The position numbers were made by a program, and so were the translations under genes. The notes below the pieces were generated by a model. The model did not search any database, was not told the DNA's origin, and saw only the letters and a program-made list of their open reading frames with translations. Below are positions 17,067 to 25,534 of a stretch of 34,813 nt of DNA, one piece after another. The stretch's first letter is position 1. Each line of letters begins with the position of its first letter. The DNA is taken from assembly GCA_021818005.1 (NCBI GenBank), contig JAKAFI010000004.1, positions 1 through 34,813 of the forward strand, given 5' to 3'. The stretch comes from Acidobacteriota bacterium (GTDB taxonomy: Bacteria; Acidobacteriota; Thermoanaerobaculia; Thermoanaerobaculales; Thermoanaerobaculaceae).

Positions 17067-18061
17067 CAGGCGAGCGCCGCCAGACCGTTGACGTGGACGG
17101 CCTGCCAGTCGGCCGCCAGCCCGGTGTCGTACAGGGCCGACAGTTCGAGCTCGGCCGTGATGAGCCCGTTGTCGTCGCCCATGGCGAACGTGCGCCAGGC
17201 TCCGGCGATGTCGAGCTGCGCCCGGTAGTTCGAGCCGCCCAGCACGGCCCCCGTGCGCACGAGGCGCAGCTTCTTGATGTTCGCCGCGCGGAAGTCGTCG
17301 TACTCGGTCGTGGCGCTGAACTCGGCCACCACCTTCGCCGAGACCTTGCGCGCCTCGACGAGGGCCGTCTTCGCCGGGGCGTACAGGTCGCCGCCCGTGG
17401 CGTTGCCGTCGAGCGTGTTGCGATCGACGACGCCGTCCTCGATCGTGACGTCGGCCGACACGACACGCCCGACGATCTCGGTCGTGCCGAACGTCGTCGT
17501 GTCGACGTAGACCTTCGTACCGCTGCCCTCGACGTGCGTCACGCTCCGCGCCGAGAGCGCCGCCGTCTTCGCCTGCTTCTTCACGACGAGCCCGAGGAGG
17601 TCGACGTCGGCCCGCCAGACGTCGTTCTGGCGGATCTGGAGGGCGAGCTTCTTGCCGGTGCAGCCGGACACCTGGAACTCGGTCGGCCAGGTGTCCTTGC
17701 CGCCCAGCTCGATCGTGGCGCGCTTCTTGTCGTCGGCCGCGTCGTTGGGCTTCTGCGTCCAGGTCTTGTCGGCGCCCGCGCCCACGCCCGCCGTGACCGG
17801 CGTGGCGAAGAGGTTGAGCCACCAGGGCGCGTCGTCGTAGGACCAGGGCAGCTTCTTGAAGCTGACCGCGGCGTGGCGGGCGCCCGGGTATGCCTTGTGG
17901 CCGGTCGCGTAGGACCCGGCGACGTGGACGATGATCGCCTCGGCGCCCTCGTCGAGGGAGACCGAGCCCGGCTCCATGTCGATGACACGGGTGGCCGGGA
18001 CCGCCGTGCCCGCGATCGATTCGTAGCCGGCCTGCGCGATGGCCAGGGTGAGGACGGGCAT
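17066..18061 (-). CDS. Major tail (tube) protein
   Basis: MPVLTLAIAQAGYESIAGTAVPATRVIDMEPGSVSLDEG...; gene position directly upstream of chaperone/TMP. Confidence 0.75.
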   Translation of the reverse strand: MPVLTLAIAQAGYESIAGTAVPATRVIDMEPGSVSLDEGAEAIIVHVAGSYATGHKAYPGARHAAVSFKKLPWSYDDAPWWLNLFATPVTAGVGAGADKTWTQKPNDAADDKKRATIELGGKDTWPTEFQVSGCTGKKLALQIRQNDVWRADVDLLGLVVKKQAKTAALSARSVTHVEGSGTKVYVDTTTFGTTEIVGRVVSADVTIEDGVVDRNTLDGNATGGDLYAPAKTALVEARKVSAKVVAEFSATTEYDDFRAANIKKLRLVRTGAVLGGSNYRAQLDIAGAWRTFAMGDDNGLITAELELSALYDTGLAADWQAVHVNGLAALA

Positions 18062-18065
18062 CGGA

Positions 18066-18281
18066 TCAGACCTCCGTCGGCTCTGCCGGCGCGGCCGGCG
18101 TCTGTGCCGGCTCGGCCGGCGGCTCCGTGGTGAAGGCGGGCGGCTGGTACGCCAGCAGGCGGGCGGCCGTCTCCGCGTCGCAGTCGGTGACGACGGCGGG
18201 CACGCCCGGGATGTACGTGCCGTCGGCGGCGGGGTAGAGCCGCACGGTGGCCGGATCCGCCGTGGGCGTGCGCTTCGTCAT
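18066..18281 (-). CDS. Hypothetical protein
   Basis: MTKRTPTADPATVRLYPAADGTYIPGVPAVVTDCDAETAARLLAYQPP... Confidence 0.65.
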   Translation of the reverse strand: MTKRTPTADPATVRLYPAADGTYIPGVPAVVTDCDAETAARLLAYQPPAFTTEPPAEPAQTPAAPAEPTEV

Positions 18282-18289
18282 CGCTCCTC

Positions 18290-18742
18290 CTATGGCGTGA
18301 AGTCCGCGGCCACACGCCGGCGGACGCCGATGCGGATGCTCATCACGAGGTAGGGCAGCGGACGCTCGCTCGTGCCCCAGTCCTCCATGTCGACCTTGCC
18401 GTGGCCCGCGTACCACGAGTCGAGGCACGTCCCGCCGAGGTCGCGGTCGGTGCGCCAGGCGGCCTCGAAGCGGTCGGGGAAGGCGAGCAGCGTGGCGTAC
18501 CCGCCGGGCAGCGACGCCTTGGGCACGTAGACGCGGAACTCGAGCTCGTCGACGAACACGGTCGTCGAGAAGCCCTGCGTGCCCGTGCCCGGGTTGAGGT
18601 AGCCGACCGCGTAGGGTGAGCCAGGCAGCTCGAGCGGCATGGCCGGCACGGCAGGATCAGCGCCGGCGCCCGATGCGCCGACGATGCCCTCGATGGCGGC
18701 GACCTTCCGCGCGGCGGCGTCGAGGATCTCGACCAGGCTCAT
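18290..18742 (-). CDS. Tail terminator/completion-like protein
   Basis: MSLVEILDAAARKVAAIEGIVGASGAG...; position between gp10-like and tail protein. Confidence 0.55.
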   Translation of the reverse strand: MSLVEILDAAARKVAAIEGIVGASGAGADPAVPAMPLELPGSPYAVGYLNPGTGTQGFSTTVFVDELEFRVYVPKASLPGGYATLLAFPDRFEAAWRTDRDLGGTCLDSWYAGHGKVDMEDWGTSERPLPYLVMSIRIGVRRRVAADFTP

Positions 18743-19248
18743 TCGGCCTCCTCGACTTCCTTCACGATCGCCTTGCGCATCGCCTCGAGGCCGGCTCCCC
18801 GGCTTCCGGCGACGGCGGCGCCGACCCACGGGTGCGGCTGGTTGCCGGGGTGGTGGACGACCCGCGCGAAGCGATTGCCGCCGATGGCGAGCCCGCCGCG
18901 CAGCGAGAGCGCGGCGATACGGTGCGGCTTCGTGGCGTTGATCGCGAGATGGCGGTAACGCGAGGTCGGCCCCGCGACCGCGGCCGGCGGCGAGCCGCGC
19001 AGCGTCTTCGACTTGATGCTCTTGTAGAGGCCGCCGCGCTTGGCCGACGAGTTCCGGCCGAAGCCGGGATCGACGCCCGCCTTCACGCGCGCCGGGGCGC
19101 CGCGCTGGATGGCCTTGCGGTAGACGCGGGCCCCCGACTGCACGCCCTTCTTCAGCTTGCGGTCGAGGGCGGGCTGCTCGAACGCCTGGAGCTTCTTCAG
19201 CGCCTCGTCGTAGCCCTGCATGACGACGTTCCAGTCGGTGGCGCTCAT
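18739..19248 (-). CDS. HK97 gp10-like head-tail protein
   Basis: MSATDWNVVMQGYDEALKKLQAFEQPALDRKLKKGVQSGARVYRKAIQRGAP...KPHRI... Confidence 0.65.
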   Translation of the reverse strand: MSATDWNVVMQGYDEALKKLQAFEQPALDRKLKKGVQSGARVYRKAIQRGAPARVKAGVDPGFGRNSSAKRGGLYKSIKSKTLRGSPPAAVAGPTSRYRHLAINATKPHRIAALSLRGGLAIGGNRFARVVHHPGNQPHPWVGAAVAGSRGAGLEAMRKAIVKEVEEAE

Positions 19249-20141
19249 ACGTGGCACCAGAACCGGCGCCGATAGCGCTCGATCGCCTTGTACACGTCGT
19301 AGGGGCGCACGTTCGGGGAGATCGCCCCGCCGCCGAACTCGTCGGGACCGGGCGAGCCGCCGAGCACGAACGAGTCGGCGCGGTAGATCTGGCGCGCCAG
19401 CGCGACCGTCGCGCGGCGGATGATCGAGGGCACCGCGGCGTAGCCGAAGGCCCCCGTCAGCTCGACGTTCCGCATGCCGCGTGGGAAGACGTAGAACAGC
19501 GACGGCCAGTCCGACAGCGCGAGGTGATCGTAGGGCTCGCCCGGCTCGCGCACGGACGGCTCGAGGTAGTAGTCGGACGCGAGGAGCGTCTGCCAGTTGC
19601 CGGCGACCGCGTCGGCCGTGCTCCACGCCACGCGCACGCTCGTGACCGAGACGAGGCCCTCGTGGAGGTGCAGGCGGCGGGCGCCGGTGCCGTCGTACAG
19701 GCGCGTCTCGTCGCCGCTGATCGCGGGATGCCGGAGGAAGTCCCAGCCGACCTCGGCGTCGATCGCGCGGCTGGCCTGCTCGAGCGCATCGTAGATGCGG
19801 GCATAGCGGGCGGCGCCCGGGACGCCCGATTCGAACCCCGCGAGGAACTCCTCGAGCGTCGCGTAGGCCGTGACCGTGCCGCCCTGGAAGGGCGCGCTGT
19901 ACGCGCTGAACACGGCGCCCGCGGCATCGCTCGTGCGCGTCCGGTACCAGGTCGTCGCGGTCCCGGCCGCATCCCACACGTCGTAGAGCGTCTGCGTCGA
20001 CACGAGCGGCAGCGTGCCGCCCTCGACGTAGGTGCCGTCCGCCGCGTCGGCCGATTCCCAGCGCAGCAGCGCGCCGGCCCCGTAGGCCGCCGGGTCGAGC
20101 AGCTCGGCCGCGTTCAGCACGCTGACCTGCAGGTGGATCAT
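19245..20141 (-). CDS. Head-tail connector protein
   Basis: MIHLQVSVLNAAELLDPAAYGAG...LHEGLVSVTSVRV...VPSIIRRATVALARQIYRADSF. Confidence 0.65.
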   Translation of the reverse strand: MIHLQVSVLNAAELLDPAAYGAGALLRWESADAADGTYVEGGTLPLVSTQTLYDVWDAAGTATTWYRTRTSDAAGAVFSAYSAPFQGGTVTAYATLEEFLAGFESGVPGAARYARIYDALEQASRAIDAEVGWDFLRHPAISGDETRLYDGTGARRLHLHEGLVSVTSVRVAWSTADAVAGNWQTLLASDYYLEPSVREPGEPYDHLALSDWPSLFYVFPRGMRNVELTGAFGYAAVPSIIRRATVALARQIYRADSFVLGGSPGPDEFGGGAISPNVRPYDVYKAIERYRRRFWCHV

Positions 20142-21469
20142 TCGGCCACTCCTCGGGAGCTGACGATGACGGGGGCGCCACCCGAGCCGTGGGACATGCC
20201 GCGCGGCATGGGCACGGCGTGGATGACCATGTGCGCGGCGAAGCCTTGGGCCGAGCGCGCCGGACCGGTGGTGCCCTCGCCCGCGAGGCTCGCGGCGAGC
20301 GCCGCGCTGCCCCAGCCGTGCGCGGTCTTCGCGCCGACGCCGGCGAGCGTCACGTGCACGACGCCGAAGCCGGACCCGATGCGCAGGCCAGCCGTCAGGG
20401 CGGTCCCGGCGCCGGTGAGCGTGATCGTGGCGACCACGGACCCCGCACCCGCGGCGGTCTTGCGTCCGCTCCCCGCGAGCGCGTCGCTGCTCACGAGCAC
20501 GCCAGCTCCGAGCGCCGTCTTCCGGCCCGCACCGCCCACGGCGAGCGTCGCCGCAGCGAGGCCGAGACCGGCGGCGAGCTTCCGGCCTGCGCCCGTCTCC
20601 GACCAGGTCGCGGCGGCCGTCCCGGTCCCCCGCGCGCTCTTCGATCCGGTGGCGGCGATCGACGCGACGACGGCCGTGGAGCCCGCGCCGCGCCCGAGCT
20701 TCTGACCGGCGCCCGCGAGCGACAGGCTGGCCGCGACGGTGCCCGCGCCGGAGTGCGTCTCGACGACCTTGCCGCCGGCGCCAGCGAGGCTGAACGTGGC
20801 GGCGACGCTGCCCGCGCCGATGCCGAGCTTGCGGCCCGTGCCGGCCGGCACGCCGCTCGCGGCCGCGGATCCTGCGCCGCGCGCGAGCTTCGCGCCCGCG
20901 CCCGCCTCCGCGCTCGCGACGCTCGCTGAACCTCCGGCGAGGCCGATCTTCTGGCCGCCGCCCGCGACGGACGACGCGCCCGAGACCGAACCCGAGCCGG
21001 TCACGGCGCCGGCGGTGTAGTCGACGATGATGTAGACGTAGTCGAGGTACGCGGTGTACGAGGTGTTGCCCGAACGCGTCGAGCCCACGCGCGCCTTGAC
21101 GGTCCCGGCCACCCGCAGGTCGGCGAGGGCGGCTCCGGGCACGTCCGCGCTGATGACGTTCGCGCTCGAGGTGCTCGTGGACGTGGTCTCGGTGCCGACG
21201 AGCGTGCCGCTGATCGCGCCGCGGATGCGCTCCGTGAGGGCGGTGTTCGCGCCCCACGCCTGGGCGTAGACGGTGACGCTGTTGATCGTCGAGCCGTCGG
21301 GGATGTCGCTGGTCGCGAAGGCCGGGAACCCGAAGTCGCTGTTCACGGTGGCGTTCTTCGCCGGGGCGCACGTCGCGTTCGACGAATCGTCGGCGTAGGC
21401 GTTCGTCGGCGCGGTCCACCCCGTCGTGACGACGGCGTTCGAGTTGGCGGCCTTCGTGACGGTCGGCAT
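20138..21469 (-). CDS. Repeat-rich putative virion protein, ~12 tandem ~20-aa repeats
   Basis: 443 aa; units like GSVAATFSLAGAGGK, GTVAASLSLAGAGQKLGRGA, GTAAATWSETGAGRKLAAGL. Confidence 0.75.
   Translation of the reverse strand: MPTVTKAANSNAVVTTGWTAPTNAYADDSSNATCAPAKNATVNSDFGFPAFATSDIPDGSTINSVTVYAQAWGANTALTERIRGAISGTLVGTETTSTSTSSANVISADVPGAALADLRVAGTVKARVGSTRSGNTSYTAYLDYVYIIVDYTAGAVTGSGSVSGASSVAGGGQKIGLAGGSASVASAEAGAGAKLARGAGSAAASGVPAGTGRKLGIGAGSVAATFSLAGAGGKVVETHSGAGTVAASLSLAGAGQKLGRGAGSTAVVASIAATGSKSARGTGTAAATWSETGAGRKLAAGLGLAAATLAVGGAGRKTALGAGVLVSSDALAGSGRKTAAGAGSVVATITLTGAGTALTAGLRIGSGFGVVHVTLAGVGAKTAHGWGSAALAASLAGEGTTGPARSAQGFAAHMVIHAVPMPRGMSHGSGGAPVIVSSRGVAE
20267..20998 (-). repeat. 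Degenerate ~60-bp coding repeats within 20138..21469
   Basis: Translation aligns as roughly 12 units of 20-24 aa, consensus G-[ST]-x-A-A-x-x-[SL]-x-A-G-x-G-x-K-x-x-x-G-A. Confidence 0.75.
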
Positions 21470-21472
21470 GGT

Positions 21473-21823
21473 CTAGCTCGGGTCGATGTGGCTGGAGGCG
21501 GCCAGGAACTTGTACTGGCCCTGCGCGGCGAAGACCTCGGTCGTCACCTGGATGGCGCCGAAGAAGGCCGCGCCGTTCCACAGCCCGACGTAGGCGACGG
21601 TCGTCGCCGGCACGTCGAACGTGACGTCGCCGGACAGGTACATCTGGCCGTTGGAGGCGGCCGACCAGGCGCACGTCTTGCGCGCGTAGGCGGGCGTGCC
21701 GCCGGACACCTCGTTGATGCCGGTCGCGCCCGGGTCGGCGGTGTGGAGGGACAGGGTGGTGATCTCGGTCCCGATGTGGTCGAGCGCCGAGTTCTTGGCC
21801 GCGGTCGCGAGTGCTGATGCCAT
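21473..21823 (-). CDS. Virion-module hypothetical protein (phage tail-fibre/decoration-like)
   Basis: MASALATAAKNSALDHIGTEITTLSLHTADPGATGINEVSGGTPAYARK... Confidence 0.65.
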   Translation of the reverse strand: MASALATAAKNSALDHIGTEITTLSLHTADPGATGINEVSGGTPAYARKTCAWSAASNGQMYLSGDVTFDVPATTVAYVGLWNGAAFFGAIQVTTEVFAAQGQYKFLAASSHIDPS

Positions 21824-21826
21824 CGC

Positions 21827-21910
21827 CTACCTCCGGCGGTGCTTGTCCGCGGGGCGGCGGACCAGGTGGATGGCCGGGGACCGCGAGGCCCCCGGCCGGC
21901 TCGCGATCAT
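21827..21910 (-). CDS. Possible 27-aa basic mini-ORF
   Basis: MIASRPGASRSPAIHLVRRPADKHRRR; ATGA overlap with the upstream gene stop and fills the gap. Confidence 0.3.
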   Translation of the reverse strand: MIASRPGASRSPAIHLVRRPADKHRRR

Positions 21911-22122
21911 GCGCGCGACCCCTTGCGGAGCCGAGGCACGGTCGTCCGCTCGCGAAGCTCGTTGGTGGCGGTCTCGATGGGAGCGTCGGGCACGGGTGCG
22001 GCGTAGCCGGCCGCGATGAGCTCGACGGCCTCCCGGTCAGGCAGGTCGAGCTCGCCGCCAACCGGCGGCCAGTCCGCCCCGTCCCGGGTTCCGCTGATCC
22101 GCACCCGCATCACGACGCGCAT
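21907..22122 (-). CDS. Hypothetical head-module protein
   Basis: MRVVMRVRISGTRDGADWPPVGGELDLPDREAVELIAAGYA... Confidence 0.65.
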   Translation of the reverse strand: MRVVMRVRISGTRDGADWPPVGGELDLPDREAVELIAAGYAAPVPDAPIETATNELRERTTVPRLRKGSRA

Positions 22123-22126
22123 CGGA

Positions 22127-23341
22127 CTAGACCGCGTTGCCGATGAAGTGCTTGACCGCGCCCGTCTGGTCGACGAGGTTGCCGTCGGCGCGGAGCATGC
22201 AGCGGAACGTGACCAGGTGGCTCGTGAACGCGAAGTCGTCGCTGCGCTCGAAGCGGATCCCGCCGACCGTGCGGATGTAGTACCGCGAGAGGTCGCCGAA
22301 GATGACCGACTTCGCGCTCAGCGCCGTCGCGACCACGTCCGGGTTCGGGTAGATCGGCTTGCCGAGCAGCGTGTCCGGGGCACCGGCCGCGAGAGCCGGC
22401 GCGAAGATGTACTGCCCCGCCGTGTCCTTGAGCTTGCGGACGGCAGCGATCGAGGCGTCACGCAGCATCCAGCCCGCGCCCGGCTGGTTCCGGTAGGGGG
22501 CGACGACGCTGTAGTACAGGTCGATCAGGTCGTCCGCGGTGAAGGCGCCCGTGACGCCCGCGCCGCCGGTCTTGCCGAGGCTCGACTGCGCCACGATGCC
22601 CCACGGCAGCGTGGTTCCGGCCCCGACCGTGAAGTCGGTGCCGGTCTTGACGGCGATGGCGGTGGCCGCGCCCTGGGCGAGGATGTCGAGCAGCGGGATG
22701 GCCGAGTCGTTCAGCAGCTCCTCGCTGACCTGCGAGTAGAAGCTGTAGCGGAAGGCGCCGAGGGCGACGAACGCCGCCATCGTCATCTCGCTGTTGTCGG
22801 AGGCCGACTTCTCGGCCTTGATCGTGGCCGTCTGCCACGACGAGGTCGAGGGGAAGTCGAGCGTCTCGCCGCGATCCGTGTTGATGACGGTGGAGGTCCG
22901 CCACATCGGCCCGGTCTCGACGAGATGGGTCATGATCCGGTCGTACAGCGAGGCCACGATCGGGGCGCCGGTGTCACCTGTGCCCGTCATCGTGCGACGC
23001 TCGGACGGGTCGGCCGCGTGGCGCATCGCCGCGCTCGGCCGGAACTCGTACCCGCGCAGCTCGCCAGAGGCGATCTTCCGCAGGATGTCGGCGTCGCCCT
23101 CGGACGCCGGGGTGGGGGTCTCGCGCTGGGCCGCGACGAGGCTGGCCTCCTGCTCCGCGAGCCCCTCGATGCGCTGGGCGCGCTTCAGCAGGTCGTCCGC
23201 GTCGGCCATCGCGCGGTCGTACTGCTCGTCCTCCTCGGCCGTCGTGTTGCGGTTCTCGGCCTCGGCCCGCTCGACGATCGCGCGGGCGTCGGCGATGGCC
23301 TTCGCCCGGCGCTGCCGGAGGTCGATGTTCTCGGTCGCCAT
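22127..23341 (-). CDS. HK97-family major capsid protein
   Basis: N-terminal coiled-coil delta region, then GAPIVASLYDRIMTHLVETGPMWRTSTVINT...LPWGIVAQ...YFIRTVGG-type pattern (YYIRTVGGIRFERSDD). Confidence 0.9.
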   Translation of the reverse strand: MATENIDLRQRRAKAIADARAIVERAEAENRNTTAEEDEQYDRAMADADDLLKRAQRIEGLAEQEASLVAAQRETPTPASEGDADILRKIASGELRGYEFRPSAAMRHAADPSERRTMTGTGDTGAPIVASLYDRIMTHLVETGPMWRTSTVINTDRGETLDFPSTSSWQTATIKAEKSASDNSEMTMAAFVALGAFRYSFYSQVSEELLNDSAIPLLDILAQGAATAIAVKTGTDFTVGAGTTLPWGIVAQSSLGKTGGAGVTGAFTADDLIDLYYSVVAPYRNQPGAGWMLRDASIAAVRKLKDTAGQYIFAPALAAGAPDTLLGKPIYPNPDVVATALSAKSVIFGDLSRYYIRTVGGIRFERSDDFAFTSHLVTFRCMLRADGNLVDQTGAVKHFIGNAV

Positions 23342-23361
23342 CGGATGAAACTCCTATCTAG

Positions 23362-24135
23362 CTACGCGGCTTGGGCTTCGGCGAGTGCCAGGAGGCGGCG
23401 CAGGTGGGCGGGTGAGCGCCCGGCGTACACCGACGGCTCTTCGACCGGGTGGTGGCCCTCATCGGGCTCCGGCGCGGCCGGCACGAACGCGCGAAGGATG
23501 TCCACGGATGCGATGACGAGGTCGCGGTCCTCGTCTGATGGGGGCAGTCCGCGACTCGCGCGGACGAGGAAGTCGGAGAGGGCGTCGAAGTCGATCCCGA
23601 CGCCGGCGAGCGCGGTGCGCACCTGCGCAGTCGCGGACGGGTAGGCCGGGAACGTGACCACGGACACGTCGAACAGGCGCGCCTCCATGACCGTCCGCTT
23701 GTACGGCTGGCCCTCCTTCTCGGGGTCCTGCCACTCGTCGCGCACGGCGCGAAAGGCGAACGAGGTCTGGTCGATGTCGCCGCGCCGCATGGACGTCAGC
23801 AGGTCGCTGGCCCATTGCGTCTCGGGCGGGGTGGCCTCGAAGCGGAGGCCCTGTTTCTGGTCGAGCAGCCCGAGGGTGCCCGACTTCGTGCGGCCGATGA
23901 CGAAGTTCGCGTCGTGGTTGAACAGGGCGCGCACGTCGGGCGTCTCCGAGAGTGTCTTGGAGAACGCGCCGGGCGCGAAGCGCTCGATGAAGCCGCCGAG
24001 GTCGTCGGACCAGACGTTGTAGCGCGGGGCCAGCCCGACGATGCGCGGTGGCTGTCCGTCGTCGGCGCGGATCTCGAGGTCGGACAGCGCGAAGATGCGC
24101 TCCTCGCGAGTCGGGACGGTCGGCTTCATGGTCAC
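23362..24135 (-). CDS. HK97-family prohead protease (S78)
   Basis: IVGLAPRYNVWSDDLGGFIERFAPGAF...VRALFNHD...MRRGDIDQTSFAF...LFDVSVVTFPAYPSA. Confidence 0.9.
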   Translation of the reverse strand: MTMKPTVPTREERIFALSDLEIRADDGQPPRIVGLAPRYNVWSDDLGGFIERFAPGAFSKTLSETPDVRALFNHDANFVIGRTKSGTLGLLDQKQGLRFEATPPETQWASDLLTSMRRGDIDQTSFAFRAVRDEWQDPEKEGQPYKRTVMEARLFDVSVVTFPAYPSATAQVRTALAGVGIDFDALSDFLVRASRGLPPSDEDRDLVIASVDILRAFVPAAPEPDEGHHPVEEPSVYAGRSPAHLRRLLALAEAQAA

Positions 24136-25367
24136 GCTCCTGTCGCGTCCGGGGCGGGCTGCCCTAGCTTGTCGGCGGTCGTCATGTTCAGAGGGACGAG
24201 GTACGTCTTGCCCTGCCCGTTCGGCTGCGGGTTCTCGTCCTCCTTCGCGAGCACGTCATCGGCGCTGTAGATGCCCCACTGGCGCCCGATCGCGTACCCC
24301 TCCATGCGGCTCTTGAAGTCGCCGCGCTGGAGGCCATTGACGTTGTGCTTCGGGTAGAGCGGCCCCTGCTCCGCAGGGCCGAGCAGGTCGCGACGGATCG
24401 TCTGCTCCCACAGGTTCAGCCAGGGCAGGAGCGTGAAGGTGACGAACCCGATCGACTGCTGCTCGATGCCCGTCCCCCACGAGGTCGAGCCCGTCACGTC
24501 GCCCATCATGTGAGGCGGGATGCGGAAGGCCATCGCCATCTGCCGGCTCGTCATCTGCGCGGTCTGCAGGAACTGCGCATCCTCCGGCGGCACGCCCACC
24601 GTCTCGAGCGTCATACCCTCTTCGAGCACGGCCGGGCGCCAGGCGTTCTGCGACCCCTGGTGGTTGGCCTCCCAGTCGTCCTTGAGCCGGTTGCGCGCGA
24701 TGTCAGAGAGCGTCTTCGGGTGCTTCAGGACGACGCCCGGACGCGCGTCGTTGGCGAAGAACCGCGCGCCGAACCGCTCGATCGCGATCCCCCGGCCGAT
24801 CGCCTCGCGAAGCAGCGAGATGACGGAGCGCCCAGTGATGCCGTCGGACGATGGCCCCATGAGATGGAACAGGCGGTAGAACGGGATGACCTCCTGCTGG
24901 CCCCGTTCATCAACGTAGGTGCCGACCGGCATCCCGTCCGAGCCGAGCGAGACCGTCATCCGGTCGGGGCGCCGCGGCCAGAGGGCGGCCACAGTGCCGT
25001 CAGGCCGCCAGTCGATGACGGCATACCCGTTGCCCCACGTCAGGACGTTCGTCATCAGCAGCTGGCGGAAGCTGTAGGCCGTCATGCGCGGGTTGGGTTG
25101 GTCGTGGAGGATCGAGTAGAGCGGGTGCCAGTACGCTTCGCGGGCGCCTCCCCCCGACTGGCGCGCGAGCAGGTGCAGGGGCAGCGCCGCGACGTTATCG
25201 GCGATGAGCGACACGGCGGCATAGAACGGCACCCAGCCGAGGGCTGTGTCCTCCGTCACGTGAACTCCGCTGGCGCTCGTGGCACCGTGCCAGTTGAGCC
25301 CGGAGAGGAACGCCTGCTGGTAGCTCATCAGGCGGCGTTCGAGCAGTCGCTCCACGAGCCCTGCCAT
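24132..25367 (-). CDS. HK97-family portal protein
   Basis: FYAAVSLIADNVAALPLHLL...HPLYSILHDQPNP...MAMAFRIPPHMMGDVTGSTSWGTGIEQQSIGFVTFTLLPWLNLWEQTI. Confidence 0.92.
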   Translation of the reverse strand: MAGLVERLLERRLMSYQQAFLSGLNWHGATSASGVHVTEDTALGWVPFYAAVSLIADNVAALPLHLLARQSGGGAREAYWHPLYSILHDQPNPRMTAYSFRQLLMTNVLTWGNGYAVIDWRPDGTVAALWPRRPDRMTVSLGSDGMPVGTYVDERGQQEVIPFYRLFHLMGPSSDGITGRSVISLLREAIGRGIAIERFGARFFANDARPGVVLKHPKTLSDIARNRLKDDWEANHQGSQNAWRPAVLEEGMTLETVGVPPEDAQFLQTAQMTSRQMAMAFRIPPHMMGDVTGSTSWGTGIEQQSIGFVTFTLLPWLNLWEQTIRRDLLGPAEQGPLYPKHNVNGLQRGDFKSRMEGYAIGRQWGIYSADDVLAKEDENPQPNGQGKTYLVPLNMTTADKLGQPAPDATGA

Positions 25368-25534
25368 CAGCGATCTCCCTTCGGCACGCTCGCGACGTAC
25401 CAGACGCCGCTTGTCGTCAGAAGCGCCCCGAGCACCACGAGCGCGACCCACGGCGCGAGCATCCACAGGCCCGCCGTCAGGAGCACAACGCCGAAGAGCA
25501 CGACGGTGGTCGCGGGCGTGAGCAGGCCCTTCAT
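25367..25534 (-). CDS. 55-aa two-TM membrane protein
   Basis: MKGLLTPATTVVLFGVVLLTAGLWMLAPWVALVVLGALLTTSGVWYVASVPKGDR; coupled starts/stops. Confidence 0.65.
   Translation of the reverse strand: MKGLLTPATTVVLFGVVLLTAGLWMLAPWVALVVLGALLTTSGVWYVASVPKGDR

Noticed and set aside
19245-22061. 938-aa minus-strand ORF taken as one protein
   Set aside because: Only the last 298 aa (from 20141) look like a real connector; the rest is an R-rich out-of-frame read-through of 20138..22122 genes
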